NCBI GenBank assembly: GCA_949291555.1
Contig: CASEWE010000009.1
Span: forward strand, 32,620-96,619
Length of the DNA: 64,000 nucleotides
Source of the DNA: an uncultured Bacteroidales bacterium
Lineage (GTDB): Bacteria > Bacteroidota > Bacteroidia > Bacteroidales > P3
Direction of reading: 5' to 3'
The first letter of the stretch is position 1. Each line of letters begins with the position of its first letter. Under the pieces are notes generated by a model. It searched no databases. It was not told the origin of the DNA and saw nothing but the letters and a program-made list of their open reading frames with translations. Below, in pieces: positions 44,039 through 52,582 of the stretch. The position numbers and the translations under genes are program-made.

Positions 44039-44094
44039 TTTGCCGTTTGACGTTTGCCGGTTGGTGTTAGACGTTCGGTATTGACATTTGCCAT
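44039..44094 (+). repeat. Four degenerate 14-bp tandem units
   Basis: TTTGCCGTTTGACG, TTTGCCGGTTGGTG, TTAGACGTTCGGTA, TTGACATTTGCCAT. Shared TTGcCG/TTgaCg words suggest a decayed tandem repeat in the nusB/44220 divergent region (43846-44219), which otherwise contains no gene. Confidence 0.45.
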
Positions 44095-44219
44095 TCGGCG
44101 GCCGGCGCGCTTTGAGGTGTCGTGCCGGGAAAGGCTTTTGACCGGGCTGTGCATGGAATCGCCGGATTTTTGAAAAGGACTTCTCGAAACAGAAGTGTAA
44201 CCGATAAATTTTTTAGCTT

Positions 44220-44708
44220 ATGAAAAAGATGTTTTTTGCAACGGCGCTTGCTTGCATGGGCATGGTGCCCGCTTTGGCGCAGGAACCGAAGCCGGCTGCT
44301 GGACCCGGGGCGCCCGAACCGATGAGCGTGGAAGACCGGATCCGCAGGAAAGTGGATTTCATGGACGCGCGTTTGAATCTGACCGACAAGCAGGAAGATG
44401 CGATTCTGGACTTGTACCTCGATTTTGCCAATACGCCCATGACCTGCCAGCAGCGGGAAGAAGCCCGGGAGGAACTGCGCGGCAAAGTAGACCAGATCCT
44501 GACCGAAGAGCAACGGGAAATCCGGAATGCCCCCCATCATGGCCCGCGCCATCATGCGGCTCATCCGGGAAAAGGCTATCGGGGGAAATCCTGCTGCGAT
44601 TGGGAATGCGATGCCCCCGGGCCTCGTCATTCGAGTTGCTGCACCCCTGGAAAAGAGGTTGGAAAGCCGGTGAAAGGGCCGGTTCCGCCTCGGAGGGGAG
44701 AACGTTAG
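44220..44708 (+). CDS. Small secreted His/Cys-rich protein with LTxxQ-like helices
   Basis: 162 aa. Signal peptide MKKMFFATALACMGMVPALA. Residues 35-100 are helical with LNLTDKQEDAILDLYLDFAN and MTCQQREEAREELRGKVDQI, reminiscent of the periplasmic Spy/CpxP LTxxQ chaperone-like fold, though the match is not strong. The last 60 residues are low-complexity and metal-ligand-rich (HHGPRHHAAHPGKG, then KSCCDWECD and RHSSCC). This suggests binding of metal or redox-active metal stress sensing in the envelope. No close family was recognised. Confidence 0.65.
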   Translation: MKKMFFATALACMGMVPALAQEPKPAAGPGAPEPMSVEDRIRRKVDFMDARLNLTDKQEDAILDLYLDFANTPMTCQQREEAREELRGKVDQILTEEQREIRNAPHHGPRHHAAHPGKGYRGKSCCDWECDAPGPRHSSCCTPGKEVGKPVKGPVPPRRGER

Positions 44709-45021
44709 GATCCGCCAGCGGGAAAGGGGGCGCGAACGGCTCGGCCGGAGGGTTCCCTTTCGCCGGGCCGGCCTGCACGAAAGGCCTGTCTCGTGTGGCT
44801 TGCATGGCCGGTTCTCCGCTTCCGGCCGCCTTTGGACGGAAAACGGCACTTGGCCGCGACTGTATTCAAGCGCGCGAAGGAGCCTTCGTGAAGCGGAAAG
44901 GCAACTTCCGGAGGGTTTCTCCTGCACGTTGAAAAAAAGACCGGGAAAGGGTTTGGAGGGTTGCGCAGCGAGGGGCTGGCCGACAGTTTCTCCTGCACTA
45001 AAAGACCGGGAAGTCCCAAAA
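44709..45021. other. Noncoding stretch between the His/Cys-rich gene and the GH3 gene terminator
   Basis: No gene supported. A 13-bp sequence GTTTCTCCTGCAC occurs twice (44915-44927 and 44986-44998), each followed within 8 nt by AAAAGACCGGGAA. Confidence 0.4.
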
Positions 45022-45080
45022 GGCCGGGAGCCGGGCCCGATTTTTGCCGCTAAAGGCAGAATCGGGCCGGCTTCCCGGCC
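45022..45080 (-). terminator. Long hairpin terminator after the GH3/beta-lactamase fusion gene
   Basis: Nested stem GGCCGGGAGCCGGGCCCGAT / ATCGGGCCGGCTTCCCGGCC with an inner TGCC...GGCA stem. On the minus strand it is followed by TTTT. Confidence 0.7.
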
Positions 45081-45110
45081 TTTCGCATGTCATTTCCCTC
45101 CGGCGTCCGG

Positions 45111-48100
45111 TCAAAAGTCCTGCTGGTTTTTCCGGTCCGGTTTTTGGGAAGGTTTCGGGGAAGATTTCGGGGAAGCCTCTTCTTCGAGCGAGAAAGGCGC
45201 CTGGTGGTAGAGCACTTCCATGATTGCCGTGCGGATGCCCATCGATACCAGTTTCGAGTTGTGCATGTCCGGGTAAACGCGGTTGGAAAGGAACACGTAG
45301 ACCAGCCCGATTTCGGGGTCGACCCAAAGGTAGGTGCCGGTAAAGCCGCTATGCCCGAAACTGGAAGCCGAAGCCGAAGGGCAAGCCGGCGAAGGTTCGT
45401 CTTTTTCAAGGGTCGGCTTGTCGAAGCCGCCTCCTCTCCGGTTTCCGGCAGGGGAGAAATCGGAAGAAGTGAAAAGCCTTACCGTGGCAGAGTCGAAGAA
45501 TTGGATTCCTCCGTAGAAGCCGCATTGCAGGAGCATCTGGCCGATGACAGCCACGTCATGGCTGTTTCCGAAAAGGCCGGCCGAACCGGCTTCCCCGCCC
45601 GAAAGCGCTGCCAAAGGGTCGTGGACGAAGCCATGGATTTGCCTTTTCCGGAAAGAGGTGTCGTTTTCGGTGGGCATGACTTGGCATCGGGGAAAACGAT
45701 CCAAAGGCCTGAAACATAGGTTTTGCAAGCCTAAGAACCGGTAAAATTCAGACTCCGAATACGCCGATAGCGTGGTGTCGGTCATGGCCTGCAAGGCTTC
45801 GTTCAGGTAATAAAAACCCAGATCGCTGTAGCGGTATGGCCGCCGGGAATTTACCGGGCTTTGGTCTATCCGCTTGCGGATTTCTTTTCCGTAGCCTTTC
45901 CGGAGATAGAGGCTGTCGGCCACTTGCAGCGGGTAGCCGGGAGATTCTTCCGCTTGGAAAAGCGGCTCGTCTTTTTCCTCTTCCGGGTCGGCATAAGGGA
46001 TGAAAGCTTTCAAGCCCGATTGGTGGGCAAGCAATTGCCGGAAAGTGATATGCCGTTTGTCGGTTCTGGCCAAGCGGGGAATGAAGTCGCAGACGGCCTG
46101 GTCGAGGAGGAAATCCCCGTTGTCGTACAGGCGCATGTACGACAAGGTGGTGGCAAGGATTTTGGTGAGGGAGGCCAGATCGTAGAGGCTGTTGGCCTGC
46201 ACTTCGGGCGAGCCTTCTTCGTAAGCGGCGCGGCCGAAACAGCGGTCGTATGCCACCGTCCCGTCGAGAGCGATCAGGATTTGGCAGCCCGGGTACGCAT
46301 GCGCTTCCAGGCCGGCACGGGCCAAGGAATCGATTTTTTCCCGTTGCCAGTCTTCCAGTCCGGGGAACAGCGGGTTGTGGAAGTCGAGAATCTGGCGCCG
46401 GGTCTCGAGCCCGAATCCCTCCGGCCAGTATTTGGCTACGGTCACGGGGAGTTTCCCCGAAGCCGGCACGGCCCCGTAGAGGATCCGGGCGCAGGCTCTT
46501 TTGCTCTCGTCCACATCCTGGTAGCCGCATAGGATGGCTCCCATGCAGGACATTTCGTGGAAGGGTTTCAGGGAATAAGGCGGGGCGAAGACGCAAAGCA
46601 CCACCGGAAGGCCTTCCTTCTGCAAGGCTTCGAGGAGCGCAAGGGTCTGCGGCGTGATGCCGTAGTTGCGGGAAGGAAGGTAGTTGGTATGGGTGATGCT
46701 TGCAATAATCAAGTCCTGGCGGGAGAACTGTTCGAGGAAAGCCGGCGTGACGGTGCGTTCGTAATCGAAATCCCGGTGCAGGAAAACCTGTTCCATCCCG
46801 GTATCGAACCGGCTCAGGGATCGGGAAAATTCATCGGGTTTCCCGTAACCTATGTGCAGGGCTATCTTCCGGGGAAAGCTCCAGGGAGAGAGCGGGAGCA
46901 GCTGGCCGGTGTTTTCCAAGAGCGTGATTCCGTGCTCGTAGAGGCTTTGCCGCAAGGCTTTCGAGCTTTGGGAGTTTATCGAGTCGCGGAGGAAGCCTTG
47001 CAGGTCGCCAAGCAGGCTTGTGTCGGGATAGCGGGCGTAATTGCGGGCCACGGAGGGATAGAACTTGTAGTACAAGATTCTCCGGCAGGCTTCTTCCAAC
47101 CGGCTTTTTTCCAACCGGCCGGTCTCCACGGCCTTTGCAATGGCTTTCACGGCCGCTTCCGGGTCTACCGGCAGCAGCAGGACATCGCAGCCGGCCGCCA
47201 ATGCCGCCACTTCGATGGACCCTTCCCCTAATTCCTTGAATTGCGGTAATTCCTGAAGGGCTTTGCGTACCGCCTGCATCTCCAAGCCATCGGTTACGAC
47301 CAAGCCCCGGTAGCCCAGCTCATCCCGGAGAAGCTCCTTTATGATTGCAGGGCTGAGGCTGGCAGGCAAGCCGCTGCTGTCGTAGGCGGGCAGGTTGAGG
47401 TGGGCTACCATGATGCTCTCCACGCCTTGGGCAATGAGTTTTTTGAAAGGATAGAGGTGGATGCTGTCCAAGGTCTTCCGGTCGAGGTTTATGACCGGCA
47501 ATGCCAAGTGCGAATCGGTTTCCGTATCCCCATGGCCGGGAAAATGCTTGGCCGACCCCATCACGCCTTGGCTTTGCAGCCCTTGCAGGTAGAGGCCTGC
47601 CAGCCGGGCGGTTTTTTGCGGGTCCTGTCCGAAGGAACGGGTGTTTATGACCGGGTTGAGCGGGTTGTTGTTGACATCGGCCACGGGGAGGAAATTCCAT
47701 TGCAGTCCTAAAAGCCGGCATTGGCGGCCGTTTTCCTGTCCGGTCCGGAAAACGAGGTTTTCGTCCTGGATGGCGCCCAAGGTCTGCTGGCGCGGGAACC
47801 TGTCGAGATCGGTCATGCGCATTCCCGGGCCGAATTCCCCATCGATGGTCATGAACAAGGGAAGCCGGGAGGCAGTCTTGTAGGCTTGCTGGAGGGCAAG
47901 CATGCCGGGGGTTTCGCCGGCAAAGAAGCAGACTCCGCCAAAGGTCCGGCTTCCCAATAGCTTGCGCATTTTTGACAGGTAAGCCTCTGTGGGAACGGCT
48001 TGCGAGCGCAAGACAAGGGTCTGGGCGGCGAGGTCTTCCAGGCTCATGGTCCGGAGGAGGCTATCGATGAAAGGGCTGTGAAGCGCCGCTTCATCCGGAT

Positions 48101-48257
48101 AAGGGATGGCGTAGCTGCATGCCGGGACTTGGCCATGCAGGGATAGGGGCGTAAAGGCCGAGGCAAGGAGCAGTCCGGCGGCTAAAAGCAAGGTTCGGGG
48201 AAGCCGCTTGCCGGGATGGATCAGGCGGGAGACCGGAGGATGTTTCAGAAAGCGCAT
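45111..48257 (-). CDS. GH3 beta-N-acetylhexosaminidase fused to a class C beta-lactamase-fold domain
   Basis: 1048 aa, exported (hydrophobic TLLLAAGLLLASAFTPLSLH after a basic start). Residues about 60-600 are a GH3 enzyme of the NagZ branch: KHFPGHGDTETDSHLALPVI with the His/Asp acid-base dyad, and the nucleophile Asp in GLVVTDGLEMQAV. Residues about 630-1020 are a serine beta-lactamase/transpeptidase fold with S-x-x-K (DLASLTKILATTL), Y-S-D (YRYSDLGFYYL, in the YxN position) and HSGFTGTYLWV (KTG box). Such fusions are known in Bacteroidota. It may cut cell-wall or host GlcNAc glycosides, with the second domain acting as esterase or amidase. It ends in an acidic Pro-rich tail. Confidence 0.93.
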   Translation of the reverse strand: MRFLKHPPVSRLIHPGKRLPRTLLLAAGLLLASAFTPLSLHGQVPACSYAIPYPDEAALHSPFIDSLLRTMSLEDLAAQTLVLRSQAVPTEAYLSKMRKLLGSRTFGGVCFFAGETPGMLALQQAYKTASRLPLFMTIDGEFGPGMRMTDLDRFPRQQTLGAIQDENLVFRTGQENGRQCRLLGLQWNFLPVADVNNNPLNPVINTRSFGQDPQKTARLAGLYLQGLQSQGVMGSAKHFPGHGDTETDSHLALPVINLDRKTLDSIHLYPFKKLIAQGVESIMVAHLNLPAYDSSGLPASLSPAIIKELLRDELGYRGLVVTDGLEMQAVRKALQELPQFKELGEGSIEVAALAAGCDVLLLPVDPEAAVKAIAKAVETGRLEKSRLEEACRRILYYKFYPSVARNYARYPDTSLLGDLQGFLRDSINSQSSKALRQSLYEHGITLLENTGQLLPLSPWSFPRKIALHIGYGKPDEFSRSLSRFDTGMEQVFLHRDFDYERTVTPAFLEQFSRQDLIIASITHTNYLPSRNYGITPQTLALLEALQKEGLPVVLCVFAPPYSLKPFHEMSCMGAILCGYQDVDESKRACARILYGAVPASGKLPVTVAKYWPEGFGLETRRQILDFHNPLFPGLEDWQREKIDSLARAGLEAHAYPGCQILIALDGTVAYDRCFGRAAYEEGSPEVQANSLYDLASLTKILATTLSYMRLYDNGDFLLDQAVCDFIPRLARTDKRHITFRQLLAHQSGLKAFIPYADPEEEKDEPLFQAEESPGYPLQVADSLYLRKGYGKEIRKRIDQSPVNSRRPYRYSDLGFYYLNEALQAMTDTTLSAYSESEFYRFLGLQNLCFRPLDRFPRCQVMPTENDTSFRKRQIHGFVHDPLAALSGGEAGSAGLFGNSHDVAVIGQMLLQCGFYGGIQFFDSATVRLFTSSDFSPAGNRRGGGFDKPTLEKDEPSPACPSASASSFGHSGFTGTYLWVDPEIGLVYVFLSNRVYPDMHNSKLVSMGIRTAIMEVLYHQAPFSLEEEASPKSSPKPSQKPDRKNQQDF

Positions 48258-48414
48258 TTTTTTGATGTTGAGGGCTTGTTCGAAGCCCGGGAATTTCCCA
48301 TTCCGGCCCGGGATTTTCCCGCGTTCCTCGTTGTTGGGTTGTTTCGTGTCATTGCCATTTCCCTGCGGCAGGGGCGGAAGCCTTTCGGAGACCGGTTCCG
48401 AACCTTCCGGAATC

Positions 48415-49197
48415 CTAAAATCCTAACATGTCGGCCATGGAAAAAGCGCCTTTGCGGCCGATGAGCCACTCGGCCGCACGGATTGCGCCCAGGGCGAAGC
48501 CCTGCCGGGACTTGGCCTGATGACGCAGGCAGATGCAGTCTGCCCCCGATTCGAACAACAAGTTGTGGATGCCCACGGTCTCGCCTTCCCGGAAGCTCTT
48601 TACCGGGATGGCGCCCGGAGCGGCTTCGGGGCTTTTGCCCTGCGGCGGCACCGGGTCGGAGCCGGTTCTTGCCGGAGCGTTTTCTTCCATGGCTTCCCAC
48701 CTGTCATAGCGGTCCATCCGGGAAAGGACTTTCCGGGCCAAGGAAATGGCTGTCCCGCTGGGTTTGTCTAACTTGTGGACATGGTGCGTCTCTTCGATGG
48801 CGGCTTCGTATTGCGGCTGCAGGTCCATCAAGGAGGCAAGGAAGCCCGCCGTGGCAAGGAAAAGGTGCACGCCGATGCTGAAATTGGAGTCGGAAAGGAT
48901 CGCCTGCCCTTCCCGCCGGCACCGGTCCTCGATTTCTTGCTTGCGGCTGTCCCAGCCTGTGGTGCCGACCACGACCGGAAGGTGGAGGTCGAAGCAGCGG
49001 GAGATGTTTTCCGTTACGCAGGAAGGGGAGGAGAAGTCGATGACCACATCGGATTTTTTCAAGTTTTCGCTTGCTTGCTCCCAATCTTGGGGGTTGTCGA
49101 TACGGCAAGCGATGCGATGACCCGCGGAAAGCGCGGCTTTTTCCACTTCTTTTCCCATGCGTCCGTATCCGGAAAGGGCTATGCGGAGTGTTTCCAT
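48415..49197 (-). CDS. dapB: 4-hydroxy-tetrahydrodipicolinate reductase
   Basis: 260 aa from ATG 49197 (METLRIALSGYGRMGKEVEK). Lysine/meso-diaminopimelate synthesis. NAD(P)-binding GYGRMGKE, VVIDFSSPS, VVVGTTGWD, then SDSNFSIGVHLF, and the catalytic EETHHVHKLDKPSGTAISLA. It lies 66 bp after the DUF5683 gene in a parA-parB-DUF5683-dapB order that is common in Bacteroidota. The upstream open frame to 49272 overlaps DUF5683 and is not used. Confidence 0.96.
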   Translation of the reverse strand: METLRIALSGYGRMGKEVEKAALSAGHRIACRIDNPQDWEQASENLKKSDVVIDFSSPSCVTENISRCFDLHLPVVVGTTGWDSRKQEIEDRCRREGQAILSDSNFSIGVHLFLATAGFLASLMDLQPQYEAAIEETHHVHKLDKPSGTAISLARKVLSRMDRYDRWEAMEENAPARTGSDPVPPQGKSPEAAPGAIPVKSFREGETVGIHNLLFESGADCICLRHQAKSRQGFALGAIRAAEWLIGRKGAFSMADMLGF

Positions 49198-49262
49198 GCG
49201 TGTTGTTTTTTGAAAGCGTTGTCCGGGGCGGGCTTGCCGGAGCGGCCCGTCCCCCGGCCCGT

Positions 49263-50063
49263 TCATTTCCATTGCAGGCAGACTTTCAGCCCCGCATCCA
49301 GCGGGAATGCGTTTCCCATGGCGAAATGGGTTCGCGCGTAGGGTTTTATCGACATGCTCAGGTTCGGGGTCACGTTGAACGAGGAAAGGTGGGCATAGAC
49401 GGCTGCGTCCATGATATTGAGCAGGTAGACGGCTCCGGCAATGATCAGGCAGAGTTCGAAATTGTGTTCGTAATAGTTGCGCAATTCCAGGATTTCATCG
49501 AGCGAGTACGAGGCAAGCTCCGCATTGAATCCTCCGGCCGTGCTGTCGGTACGGGCCTTGATTTCCCGGTCGTAGATATTCCGTTGCTTGAGGTTCATGT
49601 CGGTGAAATAGGCCAATACCCCTACGCCGGCGTAAAGAACGGGGGTCTTGTACCATTGCCCGTTGTAGATCTGGCCTAAGCCCGGCAGGACGGCGGCGCA
49701 TAAGGAAGCCATTCCGGGATCTTTCAGCCCGCCTTTCTTTTTTCGCTTGAACGCGCCGGAATTCCGTTGGGAAAAAGTGAGCAGTTTGGGGTCCACGCCC
49801 GGGGAGGCTTCGTACAAGATCGTGTCCTTGGGCGGTTTCCGGCCGGAATTCCAAAGGTTTTCTTGTTTCCCGATGCCGTCTGCCGGGAAACGGTAATTTT
49901 GGATTTCCTGCATGTTCAAGGCCAGTTCCCGGCTGTCCACGTACGCAAGCGGGTATCCGGCGGACGGGGTGTACTGGGCTTTCCCTTGCCCGGCGAAGAG
50001 AGCGAGGAAAAGCATTCCGCACAGGAACCGGAAGGAAAAGGCTTCACCCTTAGCGTTGTTCAT
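49263..50063 (-). CDS. DUF5683 envelope protein
   Basis: 266 aa. Signal peptide/anchor LCGMLFLALFAGQGKAQ. The DUF5683 core is GLKDPGMASLCAAVLPGLGQ-IYNGQWYKTP, a short motif shared with TM2-like and DUF5683 proteins, with hydrophobic segments VLYAGVGVLAYFTDM and LCLIIAGAVYLLNIMDAAVY. Function is not known. The start overlaps the parB 3' end by 14 nt, so it is coupled to parB, and dapB follows. Confidence 0.88.
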   Translation of the reverse strand: MNNAKGEAFSFRFLCGMLFLALFAGQGKAQYTPSAGYPLAYVDSRELALNMQEIQNYRFPADGIGKQENLWNSGRKPPKDTILYEASPGVDPKLLTFSQRNSGAFKRKKKGGLKDPGMASLCAAVLPGLGQIYNGQWYKTPVLYAGVGVLAYFTDMNLKQRNIYDREIKARTDSTAGGFNAELASYSLDEILELRNYYEHNFELCLIIAGAVYLLNIMDAAVYAHLSSFNVTPNLSMSIKPYARTHFAMGNAFPLDAGLKVCLQWK

Positions 50064-50982
50064 TCAGCTGTTGGAAAATCTTTTGCAGCACTTCTTCCGA
50101 GGCGTACTCGATGACGATGTTCCCTTGCCCGTTTTTCCCCGGTTTGACGATAACGGGGGTCTCTAATTTCCGGGAGAGCGCATTGCGGGCTTGCGCGCAC
50201 CAGTCAGGGAGTTCCGGGGCTGTTTTCCGGTTCTTCCCGGCGGGGGCTTTCCCGGCCGACATCTGCCGGATGAGTTCTTCCAATTGCCTTACCGAAAGGT
50301 CTTTCTCAATGACCGTTTCGGCCAGGGAAAGCTGTTTCCTTTCGTCTTCGACGCCGGCCAGGCACCGGGCGTGGCCCATGCTGATGCGGTTGTCCTTGAG
50401 GTAAAGCTGGATGTCGGCCGGGAGCTTGAGCAGACGGAGGAAATTGGTCACGGTGCTGCGGCCTTTCCCGACCCGTTTGCCCAATTCGTCCTGGTTGTAA
50501 TGGCAGGCATCGATAAGGGCTTGGTAGGAAAGGGCGATGTCGATGGCATTGAGGTCTTCCCGCTGTATGTTCTCGATCAGGGCCATTTCCAAGGACTCGT
50601 TGTCGTTGGCCATGCGGATATAGGCGGGAACTTCCTGCAGGCCGGCCAGTTTGGAAGCCCTCAGCCGGCGTTCGCCCGAGATCAGCTGGTACCTTTTCCC
50701 GTTTTTGCGCACGGTGATGGGCGTGATGACCCCGTTGGCCCGGATGGATTGGCAAAGCTCCTCCAGGCTTTCGTCGTCGAATTGCCTTCTGGGCTGGAAA
50801 GGGTTGGCATCGATGAGGCCGATGGGAATGGCGGCGATGGCGCCGATAACGCCCTCTTCGAAGTTGAGCGGGTCGTGCGGGGAATCATGCCTGCCAAGGT
50901 TTCCCGTACGCGTCCCGTCTATGGGAGGCTCGCCCATCAAGGCGGCCAGTCCTCTTCCTAATGCCGGTCTTTTTGCAGTCAT
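50050..50982 (-). CDS. parB: Chromosome partitioning protein ParB
   Basis: 310 aa. N-terminal RPALGRGLAALMG, a short ParA-interaction segment. The ParB/Spo0J nuclease-like CTP-binding domain has NPFQPRRQFDDESLEEL, GVITPITVRKNGKRYQLISG and ERRLRASKLAG. The HTH domain has ALIENIQREDLNAIDIALSY and the central KRVGKGRSTVTNFLRLLKLP, followed by the C-terminal dimer domain. It loads on parS DNA; no consensus parS was noticed in the window. parA lies 10 bp upstream. Confidence 0.96.
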   Translation of the reverse strand: MTAKRPALGRGLAALMGEPPIDGTRTGNLGRHDSPHDPLNFEEGVIGAIAAIPIGLIDANPFQPRRQFDDESLEELCQSIRANGVITPITVRKNGKRYQLISGERRLRASKLAGLQEVPAYIRMANDNESLEMALIENIQREDLNAIDIALSYQALIDACHYNQDELGKRVGKGRSTVTNFLRLLKLPADIQLYLKDNRISMGHARCLAGVEDERKQLSLAETVIEKDLSVRQLEELIRQMSAGKAPAGKNRKTAPELPDWCAQARNALSRKLETPVIVKPGKNGQGNIVIEYASEEVLQKIFQQLNEQR

Positions 50983-50992
50983 ATTCCAGGAT

Positions 50993-51823
50993 TTATGCGT
51001 TGATTTCGGATGATGTCTCTTCCGGGCCTAAGGGTTCATTTTGTTCCATCGCCTCTTTCGCGGCATCCCTTTGCAGGATTTCCTTGCAGAGGTTCAGGTA
51101 GTTGACCGATCCGATGCTGTTGATGTCGTATTCCAGGATGGAAATCCCGTGGCTGGGGGCTTCGGCAATCTTGGTGTTATTGTGGATCAGGGTGTTGAAG
51201 ACCAGTTGCTGGAAATGGGTGCGGACTTCTTCCACCACTTGCTTGGAAAGCCGTGTCCGGGTGTCGTACATGGTGAGCAGGATGCCTTCCAGTTCCAAGT
51301 CCGGATTGAAGCGGCTTTGCACGATGCGGATGGTGTTGAGCAGCTTGGTAAGTCCTTCAAGGGCGTAGTATTGGCATTGGACGGGAATGATGACCGAATC
51401 GGCCGCGGTAAGGGCGTTGGTGGTGATGATTCCCAAGGAAGGGGCGCAATCGATGACGATGTAGTCGTACACGTTGCGGACTTCCTGCAGCTTGTTGCGC
51501 AGGACATGGTTCCGGTCGGGAATCGAAACCATTTCCAGTTCGGCTCCCACCAGGTCCAGGTGCGAAGGTATCAAGTCCAGGTTCTTGGTCGAGGTTTTCT
51601 TGATGACGGCTTCCGTTTCGAGGTCTCCCAGCATGCACTCGTAAATGCTCCCGCTCACGTGGTCGGGATTGAACCCCACGCCCGAAGTGGCATTGGCCTG
51701 CGGGTCGGCATCCACCAGCAGGACTTTCTTTTCCAAAGCCGCCATGGCCGCGCTGAGGTTCACGGCCGAAGTGGTCTTCCCGACGCCGCCTTTTTGATTG
51801 GTAATCGCAATGACCTTTCCCAT
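50993..51823 (-). CDS. parA: Chromosome partitioning ATPase ParA (Soj)
   Basis: 276 aa. Deviant Walker A KGGVGKTTSAVNLSAAMA, Walker A' VLLVDADPQANATSGVG, and VIDCAPSLGIITTNAL; VQCQYYALEGLTKLL is also conserved. It moves ParB-DNA complexes. It begins the parA-parB-DUF5683-dapB unit. The 229 bp to the upstream PUR gene have no gene and no clear promoter. Confidence 0.97.
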   Translation of the reverse strand: MGKVIAITNQKGGVGKTTSAVNLSAAMAALEKKVLLVDADPQANATSGVGFNPDHVSGSIYECMLGDLETEAVIKKTSTKNLDLIPSHLDLVGAELEMVSIPDRNHVLRNKLQEVRNVYDYIVIDCAPSLGIITTNALTAADSVIIPVQCQYYALEGLTKLLNTIRIVQSRFNPDLELEGILLTMYDTRTRLSKQVVEEVRTHFQQLVFNTLIHNNTKIAEAPSHGISILEYDINSIGSVNYLNLCKEILQRDAAKEAMEQNEPLGPEETSSEINA

Positions 51824-52052
51824 TTTGGTAATCTCAGGTTTCCTTGTTCGGATTGTTTTTTCTGGTTCGGTTCCTGTTTCCTTGGAGGGGTGTTCCCCTT
51901 GCCGGTTCAGCAGGCCGAGGCTTGGATCCAGAGGCGCATGCTGCTTGCAAAATGCGAGAAAGCCGTTCTTTTCAGGGAACGACTTTCCGGCATGGCTTGT
52001 TTTCGCAAGTCCATGATTGGCAGGTTGATGCCGTTCGGTTTGCCTGGCAAGC

Positions 52053-52394
52053 TCATTTGCCGAGGTTTTCGAACTCCATGTCGTCCTGCGTCATTCCATC
52101 GGGAAGCGGCTCGTCGTCTTCTTTCGGCATCTCCCCGGTTTCGATGAAGCGGATGGTTTGTTGCAACCCGGTAACGAAGTTTTCGAAATCCTCCTTGTAG
52201 AGGAAGATCTTATGCTTGTCGTAAGAAAACTTGTTGAGGTTTTCATCGAAGATTCTTTTGCTCTCGGTAATGGTAAGGTAAAGATCCCCGGCCTTGGTTT
52301 CTTTCACGTCCATGAAATAGGTGCGTTTCCCCGCTTTCACGGCTTTGGAATACACTTCTTCCTTTTCACGGTCCTTTCCCCTGAAATCTTCCAT
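52053..52394 (-). CDS. DUF3276/PUR-family nucleic-acid-binding protein
   Basis: 113 aa from ATG 52394 (MEDFRGKDREKEEVYSKAVK). Conserved PUR repeat: AGKRTYFMDVKETKAGDLYL, TITESKRIF, KHKIFLYKEDFENFVTGLQQ. DUF3276 proteins are found throughout Bacteroidota (and as BpuR in Borrelia) and bind single-stranded DNA/RNA. The open frame upstream to 52499 is basic and not conserved. It has a -7 box at 52497-52504 with a tandem repeat in the leader. Confidence 0.92.
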   Translation of the reverse strand: MEDFRGKDREKEEVYSKAVKAGKRTYFMDVKETKAGDLYLTITESKRIFDENLNKFSYDKHKIFLYKEDFENFVTGLQQTIRFIETGEMPKEDDEPLPDGMTQDDMEFENLGK

Positions 52395-52466
52395 AGTCAA
52401 TTCGAGTTTTGTGTTCTGTAACTTCTCCTTCTTTTGGCCGTCTTTTGGCCGTCCGGGCCGTTTACC

Positions 52467-52499
52467 GGGAAACGGCGGGCAATGGGAAACGGCGGGCAA
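52467..52499. repeat. Two 16-bp direct repeats in the PUR gene leader
   Basis: GGGAAACGGCGGGCAA at 52467-52482 and 52484-52499, separated by one base; the second touches the -7 box. It lies in the probable 5' leader or at the transcription start. Confidence 0.85.
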
Positions 52500-52504
52500 A
52501 TTTA
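52497..52504 (-). promoter_or_regulatory. -7 box of the PUR-family gene
   Basis: Minus-strand TAAATTTG, perfect TAnnTTTG; -33 not clear. Confidence 0.45.
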
Positions 52505-52582
52505 ATCAAATAAACCGAGTTTCGCACCTTGCCGGGAAATTCCCGAAGGGCCTTCCTCGCGGCTTCCGCAGCCCGAGGCGCG

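Noticed and set aside
50050..52400. Possible parS site near parAB
   Set aside because: No TGTTTCACGTGAAACA-like palindrome was found by eye in or around these genes.
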